A stretch of 64,000 nt of DNA, from positions 9,920,390 through 9,984,389 of the forward strand of contig NW_023503409.1 of the NCBI RefSeq assembly GCF_014529535.1, read 5' to 3'. Below are positions 1 through 9,408 of the stretch, piece after piece; the first letter of the stretch is position 1, and every line of letters starts with the position of its first letter. The position numbers and the translations under genes were made by a program. Under the pieces are notes generated by a model. It worked only from the letters and a program-made list of their open reading frames with translations. It was not told the DNA's origin and searched no databases. The stretch comes from Bradysia coprophila. Lineage: Eukaryota > Arthropoda > Insecta > Diptera > Sciaridae.

Positions 1-303
1 ATCTAGTATTCGATTTGCTAAGTTACAACGAATCTAGTTAGTCCGTTTATACTACTGGATCTATTCGGTTGTCTATGAATAAATTCTTTATATTTTCTAC
101 ATCTTGTGTTGTCTTATTAGTCTCTGGAACCTGGAAAACCAACATTCCAAAGAGAATTCAGTGCACTTGGAAATGCGATCCTGTTCATACTTAATCTTTT
201 TTAAATGAGTCTCTGCTGCTGCAAATCTAGAATGCTCGCCATGAAATTGAAATTGATATTGTAAACATGTTTTCATTAATAATAGCAATTGACTCAGGTC
301 AGG
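1..303. other. AT-rich DNA upstream of the cysteine-rich peptide gene
   Basis: No convincing coding sequence is visible. The short reading frame on the minus strand has no domain-like features and no splice partners. The only structured element is the TATA box at the right edge. Confidence 0.5.
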
Positions 304-311
304 TATATAAA
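304..311 (+). promoter_or_regulatory. TATA box of the cysteine-rich peptide gene
   Basis: TATATAAA lies about 72 bp upstream of the ATG at 383. A start site about 30 bp downstream would leave a 5' leader of roughly 40-45 nt, as expected for a small insect secreted-peptide gene. Confidence 0.65.
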
Positions 312-382
312 TGTGAGATTTTCATAATTTTGACGAAGTTTCGGTTACATTTTATACCACTACAAATCGTACAGCAGTTACA

Positions 383-799
383 ATGACCGCGAGACTATGT
401 TTACTTACTATCGGAGTGTTGGGGTTGTTCCTGAGCGGTAAGCGTCGAATAACTTCTCTGATTGCTAATTATAATAATTTACAAACATTTTCTCTATCTC
501 TCTCTCTCCCGTTATAGTGAGCGGAGAAGGAACTTGCCAATTCATTGTGGCATACGAATTCCGTGAAAGTGAATTGTCCGGATGGATATCACTGTGATGA
601 CAGGTCAAACTGTGTCTGTAACGGAAACACTGCCGGTAGTTTCTGTGTTCACGATTCCCATTGTTGTGAAGGGATGACATGCAACGTTCATGAGCAAAAA
701 TGTGGATGCATTTCGGATACGTATATTCCTGTAGAGTCTAATTGCTGCAGCAAGAGTGGTGCATACTGGCCTTCTTGGAGTGGTAGTTATTGCTACTGA
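383..799 (+). CDS. Secreted cysteine-rich small protein (knottin-like), 2 exons
   Basis: Model: join(383..437, 522..799), 110 aa. Exon 1 encodes a signal peptide (MTARLCLLTIGVLGLFLS). The donor is GTAAGC at 438. Two acceptors lie 4 bp apart, after 517 and after 521; only the second keeps the long frame, while the first gives a stop after about 26 codons. The mature part has 13 cysteines in the order C-x5-C-x5-C-x-C-x8-C-x5-CC-x4-C-x6-C-x-C-x11-CC...C, including the CxxxxxCCxxxxC spacing common in cystine-knot peptides. A TATA box upstream and AATAAA downstream support a complete transcription unit. It is probably extracellular, as a defence peptide, protease inhibitor or venom/saliva-type peptide. 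No specific family is recognised and no activity can be assigned. Confidence 0.72.
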
Positions 800-882
800 G
801 AGATGATCTCGAAGGATGTTCTCACTTCTAAAAGAATATTTTTATTTTTTAATTCAATTGTGGATTTCATGTGATGTCACGC

Positions 883-892
883 AATAAATAAA
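883..892 (+). terminator. Polyadenylation signal of the cysteine-rich peptide gene
   Basis: Overlapping AATAAATAAA lies about 85 bp after the stop codon at 797-799 and is followed by a T-rich and GT-rich stretch. Confidence 0.6.
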
Positions 893-1182
893 ATATTCAA
901 AAAGTGTATTCTTAACATTTTTCATCGCTCCAAATATCCTTACTTTCGGCAAGGGGAGCAAATGCACACGGTTGAACCCCTAGCTTTTACCTTGATGTGC
1001 TACGTGTCAAACATAGATAGATATTAACTAGACCAATCAGTAAATCTATGATCTTTAAAAATTGGGTTTGTGGATCAGTAACCAGGTGCTTTTCTTATGT
1101 AAAACTTCAGATGAAATAATTGTTGTAAAGAGTTACCGATGTGAAAGTTGTTGTTATAATTTTCCTGTTTTCCCGCACCTCC

Positions 1183-1577
1183 CACTGGCGAATGAGCCCT
1201 CACTCGACTTTGATGCTATTAAACTATGTGAAATAAATAATTCGTTCAAGATTACGGTAAAAGTGTAATATCTCCGGTATATTGGCAGCACTATGCACCA
1301 AACTCGAGTGAGGGCTCATTCGCCAGCACTAAATGAGTACATTACCGAGCCTCAAATACGAAATTAAAAATTTTGATAACTTCTATCAACAGGCAGCATT
1401 AAACTCGGGACAGGTTTCATTTGCCAGCACTAAATTATATTTATACTCCAATATGTTAAGTATCCATCCTGAGCCAAATGTCAAAAATGACACATGACAT
1501 ACTTTCAAGTAAGTTTTTCTCTGTTACCTGAACAACACCAAACTCGAGTGAGGGCTCATTCGACAGCACTCAACGAG
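1183..1577. repeat. Dispersed short repeat cluster, GTGAGGGCTCATTCG core
   Basis: A roughly 30-bp segment with the core GAGTGAGGGCTCATTCG occurs four times: inverted near 1183-1213, direct near 1292-1328, degenerate near 1396-1430 and direct near 1538-1573. Three copies are followed by CAGCACT. This looks like remnants of a repeated element. No coding sequence is seen. Confidence 0.6.
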
Positions 1578-1579
1578 CA

Positions 1580-2620
1580 CAAAATGATAGGCATATACCT
1601 CGAAAAACAAACGTACAGATAAAATCGCCTGTGCACCACAATACTGTAAGACCATGTATACTTCGTACGGGTCTAAAAATCGTTGCTTATTCGATCGCAG
1701 TGTCTTTATTAATATGAGAGCGCCATCAAGTCTTCTTCTATTATGCATAAAGCCTCAACTTTCCAATAAAAGAGAGATACAAATAAGACAGGTAGAAACA
1801 CCTTAACGTTTCATCTGAAAGTTCGTGCAATGTTGACTTCACACTTTACTGGTAAACTTTTTCAAAACAAATTGAATGTGAATATAAGAACCTCAGACAC
1901 GGCGAGAGCTTTTACCGTGCATACTTTGAGGCTGGTAGTAAAATCGAGTTGAGTGTAAAGGAATTGTTGAAGCACATGAATATTAAAAACTTTTTGGATT
2001 ATAAGGTCATCTCCATGAGTAAGTTGTGTTTGCTACCAGATTTAAACGTTTATCTAACAGAAAAAAATGATTTCAACTGAAAGCTCTTGATATTATGCAT
2101 TATAAATGATGGACTTTGTTTATGTACTGTCCGTTTGACAAGAGGATCGCCACGGTTCAGCAGGGGGTTTTGAACATTTGTTTTTTACACGTTGGCACAC
2201 GTGCTCTTGTCAGATTCAAGATTCTTTTTACGAAGGTTACGCTGATTATGCTTTGTGAAAAAGGCCAATACCTTGCAAATATGTCACATCTTGGACAGAA
2301 TTTGACACTGCAATATCTGCAACATGAAAAAACTAAATGTTCGAAACCCCCTGAAACCCCGTGCTTCCACCTACGTAATACACACAAACTAGGTGAGCCA
2401 ATATTAATTTATTATCTCAGATTTGGAGATTTGTCCTACAGATATAATCGCAACGAAGGACGTTGCCTGATAAGCGATTTTAGCTGCGTTTTCAGCTTAG
2501 AATAATCCATTCGTAAAGATGTTCCGGTTGAAAATTAAAAAATAAAATTCTATTTATAAACACTAAAAGTATATCAACCGATGGTTTCAGGTGGATTCGT
2601 GAATTAAAATTACAGTCCTT
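1580..2620. other. Intergenic DNA
   Basis: The longest open frame (about 2116-2505, + strand) has no recognisable domain, and an equally open frame runs antisense to it. I see no gene I can support. Confidence 0.4.
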
Positions 2621-2621
2621 G

Positions 2622-2697
2622 CCTTATTGTGAACTAACTTCACTGCTATGACATTTCATAGATAATTACCAGAGTGAAGTTATTTCACGACAATAAA
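2622..2697. repeat. Short inverted repeat
   Basis: TTATTGTGAACTAACTTCACT near 2622 is mirrored by AGTGAAGTTATTTCACGACAATAA ending near 2697, forming an imperfect hairpin with arms of about 22 bp. Confidence 0.55.
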
Positions 2698-2699
2698 GT

Positions 2700-3445
2700 A
2701 CTAAAAAAACTTGTAGCACCTCTAAGAGCCAACGGAGATTTCCAACAACATGTCTTATTCAAAATGATTTTGATGTTTAAACTCATGATCACCCTGTAAC
2801 CGTGTAACATGAAAAGCTAAGCATAAAACAAAACTCCGGACGAAATAAGATCACAGCAGATGAATTTGAACAATTTGAATGCAATGATGACAGATATGTC
2901 GAATTGATAACCATGATATATCGATATGTTTGTGATGAGGAAATCTTTTCGCTATGTGTATGCTCGCGGTATACACGTACTAAGTATACATTCAAATCAA
3001 ATGAATATCGAATCGAACTTTTTCTTCCATCGCACATAATTACACAATGCGCAAACATATTTAAAGATTCGTTTCGGAAACTTGTTTGCAATGAACTTGG
3101 TTTATTATATTGATTGCATTATAATTATACCGATGATGTTAAAATAGATCTGAAATGCAATTTTTATCCAATAAATGGTATGGTATGCTGTGCCTATCGT
3201 CTTATAGACGTGCAGCTTTTGTATGGGGTGAATTTTTTTATTTTTATTTTCATTTCATGCAAAAAAATGAACTTGTTATAGACAACAATCCATTGTGGTT
3301 ACACCGTGCAACGTTTAACTGCTGCAACTCAGAGGAAATGGATCATTATTTCCTAAAGCGGAGATTGTTATTTTTAATAAAAATATTGAAAACGAATTTC
3401 ATTGGCAGCGTTTATTGATTCGAGATCAACATACCTCGAAGATAT
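2700..3445. other. Intergenic DNA
   Basis: Overlapping short frames occur on both strands, with no signal peptide, domain or splice structure. Nothing recognisable is seen. Confidence 0.4.
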
Positions 3446-3449
3446 ACAT

Positions 3450-3744
3450 TAGGGTGCCAGAAATTTGTTGTAGTTTTGTCAATTTGCATAGGGACACATT
3501 TACACAGCATGAATTCGAGAATCTTTTTTACTTCTTATGCTTGATTTCCACTTACGAAAAAGTACTCCGTGAGAGAGACAAAAATGACTTTTTTTCAATT
3601 TTTACTTTGTTTACTTAACAGTTCACGGCTTTCTCACGGAGTACTTTTAGTTGAGTGGAAACCATACCCTTTGTTGTATGGTCATTGGATTCAAAGTTTC
3701 TTATGTCCAGCCGACTCTCATCGGTTGAATTTTTTGACACCCTA
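3450..3744. mobile_element. MITE with TAGGGTG termini and 4-bp ACAT duplication
   Basis: The terminal inverted repeats are TAGGGTGCCAGAAATT at the left and AATTTTTTGACACCCTA at the right. The same 4 bp (ACAT) flank both ends, at 3446-3449 and 3745-3748. A nested inverted repeat at about 3545-3664 contains the arm CTCACGGAGTACTTTT. A lone similar end (TTAGGGTGACAAAATTT) recurs near 4446. There is no coding capacity. Confidence 0.65.
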
Positions 3745-3749
3745 ACATA

Positions 3750-5555
3750 TGTGGTACATACAAATGCTTTCCTTAGATGAATCCAATTTTAACAATAATT
3801 TGGTTAATGTAAAAAAGAAAACAGTGTACTATACGTAAGGCAAACCGTATGCGTACATCGATGACCATATCCCACACAGTTAGTTTTCATATAATTATGT
3901 AAAATTGCGTAAATTTACCGTACTTAATGACAAAGAGTTGTCTGGAGAGAAAAAAGCCACAAAACTTTTACTTATATTCCGTACAACAATAACAAATATT
4001 TAAATTTAATGAGCATCATAAATGTGAGTGATGTTAACACTTCTTTTTATGTTTCATTCATACTTAAAATTAACAGATTTATGTTTTCAACGACGAGAGG
4101 TAATATGTTTAAAGACACACTTTCATGTAATACTGCAATTACCGCCGTGGTAGAGACTCAAAATAATGGAATGATGCAAGAAATTTACAGGTTTTCTTCT
4201 TGGGCTTGTAGATACTAATCTATGAACATTTTCCAATACAAAGTTCTAAAATAGTTATTGGTTTACCGATAATATATATTTTTTATATGTTTGGTTTACC
4301 GATGGAAGAAAATAGGAATTTCCAACGAGAGCGAAGTTTTGCGGTCTGAGGAAAGAGGGCAGCGAATCGCTTGAGTTGAAATTTCCAATTTTCTTCCCGA
4401 GGTGAACACAATGCTTTTTCAATTACAAAATTTTCCAAAAAAGAGTTAGGGTGACAAAATTTCTTCTTTGTCCCCTGTCAAAACAAGAGGTGAGAAAATA
4501 GACATTTTCTCCACCAAACTGTCATCATAGATTTTCTCATGGCTTTTTACGTGGAGAAAATAATGTTAATCACACTGCACATACGAAACATAATTTGCAT
4601 GTCTTGGGCATAAATTTCAGAATTTTTCTGAGAGGTGAGATAACAGTAACGTATAAATGCAGTCTACTCAACTCGACAATCTTTATAAACACAAAATATG
4701 AATGAATTACGGTAACGTTAACAACTAGCAGATCAGTTGAAAAAGTTTTGATAAAATAATGATCAAGCACCAGATCCAACCTGACCGTGCTTTCTTGTGC
4801 GGCTGAGCCAAGATGAACCTCTCAGGAAGAAACTGATGGTAGAAATTTAAAAATTTCATTCGTTTATTCAGTAACAAAAACGGTTCTTTGCCATTGAAGG
4901 TGCAAAAATTTTACTTTATCCTCGAATTTGCATATCTGAACTAGTTCGTTCTACTAGAAAAATATGATTCATGGACCATTTTACACACATTAATGTTGGC
5001 TATGTCGATGTAGACTAAAGTTTCAGAAGAAATTTTCATTTTTTTTTCGAATATTGACACATCCATAGTAACGATACCCGCGAAAATGTTTAGATATTAA
5101 GCAAAAATATGCATTAAACCTCCTCCCCCTATTTCTTTCCAGCTACTGAAAATGTTTTCCGATTTTTCTTTTAATTGCTTTGCTTCTCAATAAAAAAGTT
5201 GATTTTCTTCCGTATCAGAATGAAATAACTCAACGGACTTAAACCTCTAATCAATGGGAATTCAGTCAGAAAGAAATCATAATTTCTTTAATTTGATATG
5301 AGTAGTTCCACTACCATCGACCATCAGCGCAAAGTAGAAGAAAAAAAATCTTCATATTTAACCAACACTCAATAAAAACCACGTTGCACAGCATCTTTGA
5401 TCTTCGAGAGAGTTGAACAGAAAAACGTTTTTTTTTCTCATAACTTTTTAAATTGAGCCGTCACATCAAGAAAAGTGGTTGTGATCACACGATAATCGGT
5501 CTGCGAAAATTGTGTAATAAAATTATCTCATTTTGATGTTAATCGGATACTATTA
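3750..5555. other. Intergenic DNA with one foldback hairpin
   Basis: No gene is seen. A hairpin at about 4301-4400 pairs GGAAGAAAATAGGAATTTCC with GGAAATTTCCAATTTTCTTCC-like sequence around a GC-richer tip (GAGAGCGAAG). A relic of the MITE terminus seen at 3450 lies near 4446-4462. Confidence 0.4.
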
Positions 5556-5558
5556 ACC

Positions 5559-6364
5559 ATGGCAGATCATTTTAAAAATGTAAGTGGATAATGGAGTCAT
5601 TAAAGTTGACCAGAGACAGTGAGAGTAATTAAGTGATTCTGTGTTGTGTGAATTGATAAATTGATAACTTTTGCGTTCAAAAAGTGAAATAATTTCGATT
5701 AATTTCAGATGTATTCAATACCGCTGGTGATACTAATATTTGTGACAATATTTGCAGCTGCTAAGCCAGTACCAGATCGATCCAAGTATGATAACTGACC
5801 TAGGTCTAATATTGAAGAGTTAATTCACTGAAACCTCTTTGAACTATTCTTTTTAGTGATTTTCTTCAGCGAATTTAAGTGAATCAATTCCTAGATCTTA
5901 TGTCCCGTGTTATACGCAGTGCTTATTGCAGCGACTATTTTTGAGAAAATATATTTTTTTTAACTTTCCCACATTTTCCAGAATTTTCAAAAAAAAAACA
6001 TTTTTTGTGAAAATTCAGGAAAATGTGAGAAAATGTTTTCTCAAAAATAGTTACTGCCCTAATAGGGCAGTGCCCTATTGTGAATTCAATATAGCTCACA
6101 TCTCTGTCTTCTCTTTGTAGAATTCGAATTCACGTTCCCGTGAAACATCATACGCATTACCACACCAAAACAATAATCAAGCACGTTCCAGTAAAACATG
6201 AATATGAAGAGGTTCATCACAAACCATACAAATATCCTCATCATCACCATCATCCCCATCGCTCTGTAGCTGCTGTCGATGATGACGATGACGACGAAAT
6301 TATATGGCCGCAAAAGTCTCACACCAAGAAGAAGAAATTCCATCATCCCTTCATTAAGAAATAA
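5559..6364 (+). CDS. Secreted His-rich, Asp-tract protein, 3 exons
   Basis: Model: join(5559..5579, 5709..5785, 6121..6364), 113 aa. Exon 1 is 7 codons with a good start context (AACCATGG) and a GTAAGT donor. Exon 2 follows a TTTCAG acceptor and encodes a hydrophobic signal sequence (IPLVILIFVTIFAAA). Exon 3 follows CTTTGTAG. All phases join (0, then 2). The mature protein repeats an HVPVKH motif, has a HHHHHPH run, an uninterrupted six-Asp stretch, and a Lys-rich His-containing C-terminus. Translation could instead begin at the in-frame ATG at 5709, but the paralogue at 33033-35675 has the same 7-codon first exon. His-rich secreted proteins can bind metal or belong to cuticle or silk-like matrices; no family was identified. 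Confidence 0.7.
5929..6057. repeat. AT-rich foldback element in intron 2 of the His-rich gene
   Basis: GCGACTATTTTTGAGAAAAT at the left is mirrored by ATTTTCTCAAAAATAGTTACTGC at the right. The core is composed of CCACATTTTCC/GGAAAATGTG-like pieces. Related AT-rich foldbacks lie near 6934-7000, 33752-33835, 41400-41485 and 55362-55500. Confidence 0.6.
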
Positions 6365-6395
6365 TGTAGAGGATTGAGTTAATGCGTTGATATAC

Positions 6396-6401
6396 AATAA
6401 A
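6396..6401 (+). terminator. Polyadenylation signal of the His-rich gene
   Basis: AATAAA lies 32 bp downstream of the stop codon at 6362-6364. Confidence 0.6.
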
Positions 6402-7700
6402 GGAACAACATTTACCTGTCTGTCTATACCTGAAAATGATTAAATTTAATTTTTAACTTTAATTAACTGTTGAAAAGTTACGAAATGTGCAATTTTTTAA
6501 AGCCAAATTCCTTTTATTTAATTTAATTTAACGTTAATCAAGCGAAAAATGCTGATTCTTTTATATTAATGAAATTGAAATTGAAAGAAACAAAAAAAAA
6601 ACTTTTGACTCATCGACACTCTCATATTATGCATATCAAATAAATGTATTGAGATTGAATTGGGTGTTATGTCATTTGTGGGCATAATTTTGATATTTTT
6701 ATTTGTTAAAGAAGAAAAAACTTTCTTTTTTTTCATCTGTTTCTTTGATTTCTGCGTAAACAATGTCACTATGTTTTAAGTTGGATTTTTTGTTGTTGTT
6801 GTTGTATGTTCGCTGCTATATATGTTATGTAATGTAAGTCATCCATAAAATTGTTGTTTAATTTTGTTAAACTTGTTGAATAAAAAACAAAATTTCTTAA
6901 ATTGATACCGTTTTGAACTATTTTGAAGTGCTGGTCATAAGAGCGAATTTTTGAGAAAATATTTTCCCAAATTTTCGTTATAATTTGTATCAAGAAATTT
7001 GAACCAAAATTCGAGACAGGGACAGAAAAGTGAAAAAGGACATGTTTTCTGATTTGGCAGTTTGTATTTGACCCCACAAAATTTCGTTGAACAAATGAAA
7101 ATCTAGATTTTTATTTTTCAACTTTCAGGACGTGTCCTGAAAAAATTCTGCTTTCGTCACGAGTCACGAACTGCGTTTTCTGTGCCGTAAGGATCATAAT
7201 GAGACGAAAAACAAAACAAAAACATAACAATTTCAGCTTTTCTTAGCAATCACTTTTCGATCGTAGGTGCAGTGACGAAATACGTCGAACTATGATTCTA
7301 AGGCACAGAATAGTATTTTTCGTACCAAGGCAGGAAATGACCAGGCAGAAAATTAGGACGTGTGCTGAAAAAATCCATTTCCTGTCGAGGTACGAACAAC
7401 GTTTTGTGCATCGGACAACAGAAATAGACAAAACACATCAATTTACTTGAAAACATACACACTTCACATTCACCATATTAAATTTAATCAATCGTATAGT
7501 CCTAGAAAAATTCATGTAATTCTTTATGTAATTCCCGCACTATAAATCGTAAAGAAATGAAGTTTTTTCCCGCACGTTCGGGAAAAACTGACATTTCTTA
7601 ATGAAAAATCATGGCAAAATAGGTCGTATTTCAGTTGTCGGATGCACAAAATATTTTTTCGCATTACCTGTGATATCTGCCTAACAGTAATGTTAGGAAT
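6402..7700. other. Intergenic DNA with repeated motifs
   Basis: No gene is supported. It holds an AT-rich foldback relic near 6934-7000, a diverged repeat pair around 7128-7200 and 7345-7420 (sharing GGACGTG...CTGAAAAAAT), and a hairpin at about 7555-7600 with the stem TTTTTTCCCG/CGGGAAAAA. Confidence 0.4.
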
Positions 7701-7710
7701 AGTAGATTAC

Positions 7711-7972
7711 GTTGGATGCTGCGAAAGTAATTCATTACACAAGGACACAATTTTGTGATACGAGCAAACTCACGAGTAAGTTTTTGAGCAACAAGCTTCG
7801 GTAACTGTTTTCGAGGCAAGTGTAGAGTTTGCATATCTGAGCCGACGGCGAGGTATGCAACTACACTTGTCGAGAAAACAGTCACCGAAGCTTGTTGCTC
7901 AAAAACACGAGTGAGTTTGCGAGTTCTACAAAATTGTGTCCGAGAGCAATGAATTACGTCGCAGCATCCAAC
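7711..7972. mobile_element. Foldback element with about 125-bp arms
   Basis: GTTGGATGCTGCGAAAGTAA begins the left arm. The right arm ends in the inverse (TCGCAGCATCCAAC). Internal matches include GAGCAACAAGCTTCGG with its mirror and ACACAATTTTGT with its mirror. The tip is GAGCCGACGGCGAGG. Fragments resembling the arm ends recur near 8680-8705 and 61185-61205. No open frame is conserved. Confidence 0.75.
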
Positions 7973-8736
7973 GTATTCTGGTTTATTGCCTGCTCATGCG
8001 AAAATTGACTATTACACAGCTGTTCTTCAGAAATTCTACATAAATTCAGTATCTCAATAAACCAACAAAACAAAAATAAATCTGTTCTTCCGATAAAACG
8101 TTTACAAACAAATCTAGTGTGCTGACGAAATCGGCTCACACGCTACACGTCTACTAAAAAATTGATCCCGAAAACAGCACTTGTGTTACATTAGTATTGT
8201 CGCAACAGTAGTTACAATTGCGTTGGTGACATGTTGACATTGAATAGTTTTTCGCAGTTAGTATCGATGAAGACGCATTGTTTGTGCAATTATTTTGTTA
8301 GTCCTTTTTAATGTTTTCAAAAAAATGTGCAACAAAGTGTAGTGTTTGTACTATTATAAGCAAAAGCATTTAGTGTTACAAGTGAAAAATACAACGAAAT
8401 GTGTGGCCATAAAGTGTTTATTGTTACAATAAATATGGCCGACAATTCTGTGTTGCTAATTCTTCTAAAAGTATGTTGTAACCAGATTACTTGCGTAACA
8501 AGTTTTTCTGAAATAACTGTGTTCATCGATCAATATTTTTATCGAAAAAATGTTATTTTAGCAATATTTCTTACATTCTTTTTCGATCGATCGATTCATT
8601 CAACAAAAAAGATAAAATGAAAGCAAGGCAAATTTTACTTGAAAGAACTGTCAACTTGAAATAAACCCCAAATATCCCTAGTGTAATGGATCACTTTCGC
8701 AGGGGGTAAACAGCCGTGTAATAGTCAATTTTCGCA

Positions 8737-9085
8737 TGGGGCAGGTAATAAAAGTTATAATTATCTGCCACAGATAACATTACAGAAATGTATTACCTGT
8801 GATTGTTAACGTGCCCCAAAACGTTCTGTAAGTAGGCAATTCGTCAAAAATTACCTGTGGCAGATAATGTGACCGGCCAATGTTATCTGTCACAGGTAAA
8901 CTGGTAGGTAATCTACATTGGCTGTCATAGCTTAAAGCCATGCAAAATCATGTACTGAATGGCTCAGTAAGAACGCGCTAGGCTGGAGATCCGAAAGTTG
9001 TCGGATCGAACCCCGGCGCGTGCAAATTTTTTTTATTTCATTTGTCACATTACCAGTCACAGAAAGATTACCTGTCACAGATAGA
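8737..9085. repeat. Cluster of TTACCTGTSACAGATAA motifs
   Basis: The motif and its variants occur at about 8761-8779, 8792-8806, 8850-8869, 8882-8900, 9048-9064 and 9069-9086, in both orientations. Dense short repeats like this are typical of subterminal transposase-binding regions in CACTA-type elements, and the cluster lies just 5' of the transposase gene. That assignment is inference; no matching cluster was seen beyond 14163. Confidence 0.55.
8960..9034 (+). repeat. tRNA-like / SINE-head sequence
   Basis: There is an A-box-like TGGCTCAGTAAG at 8960-8971, a perfect B box GGATCGAACCC at 9003-9013 and a T8 Pol III terminator at 9027-9034. The acceptor stem cannot be formed convincingly, so a tRNA-derived repeat is more likely than a functional tRNA. 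Confidence 0.5.
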
Positions 9086-9210
9086 GGGATTCTTTTGAAA
9101 AACAGCCTACCGAAATCGGACGCATTTTCCAGTGGACTTTTTTATATGTGCCTAGAAAGGACCTCGACCCTAGAACCCAAAACCACTTTCAAAAAAATTC
9201 TTCGAAGCTT
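9085..9210 (+). repeat. Dispersed repeat copy (partner of 21062-21320)
   Basis: The segment beginning GGGATTCTTTTGAAAAACAG and running to the CTTCGAAGCTTTT end is found in reverse complement at 21062-21320. There it is interrupted by a MITE; here the insertion site (TA at 9108-9109) is empty. Confidence 0.7.
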
Positions 9211-9408
9211 TTGTGACTGGTGAACTCAAGCGATTCGCTGACTTTAGTGGAGAGCAGTCATCACACCCGTATCTCATTTTCTCCAAAAAAAATATCTTGT
9301 TGATAAAGTAGAACTATTCTGACAGATCTAACTGTAGTGTCTATTTATCGTTGACGCGCCTCACAACGACAGTAGATTTATCAAGAATCAAACATTTTCA
9401 CAAAAATA

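Noticed and set aside
2116-2505. 129-codon open frame
   Set aside because: No domain, no promoter or splice context, and an antisense frame is also open. Probably chance.
6086-6397. Met-rich minus-strand frame
   Set aside because: Antisense shadow of the His-rich exon; His codons read backwards as Met/Val.
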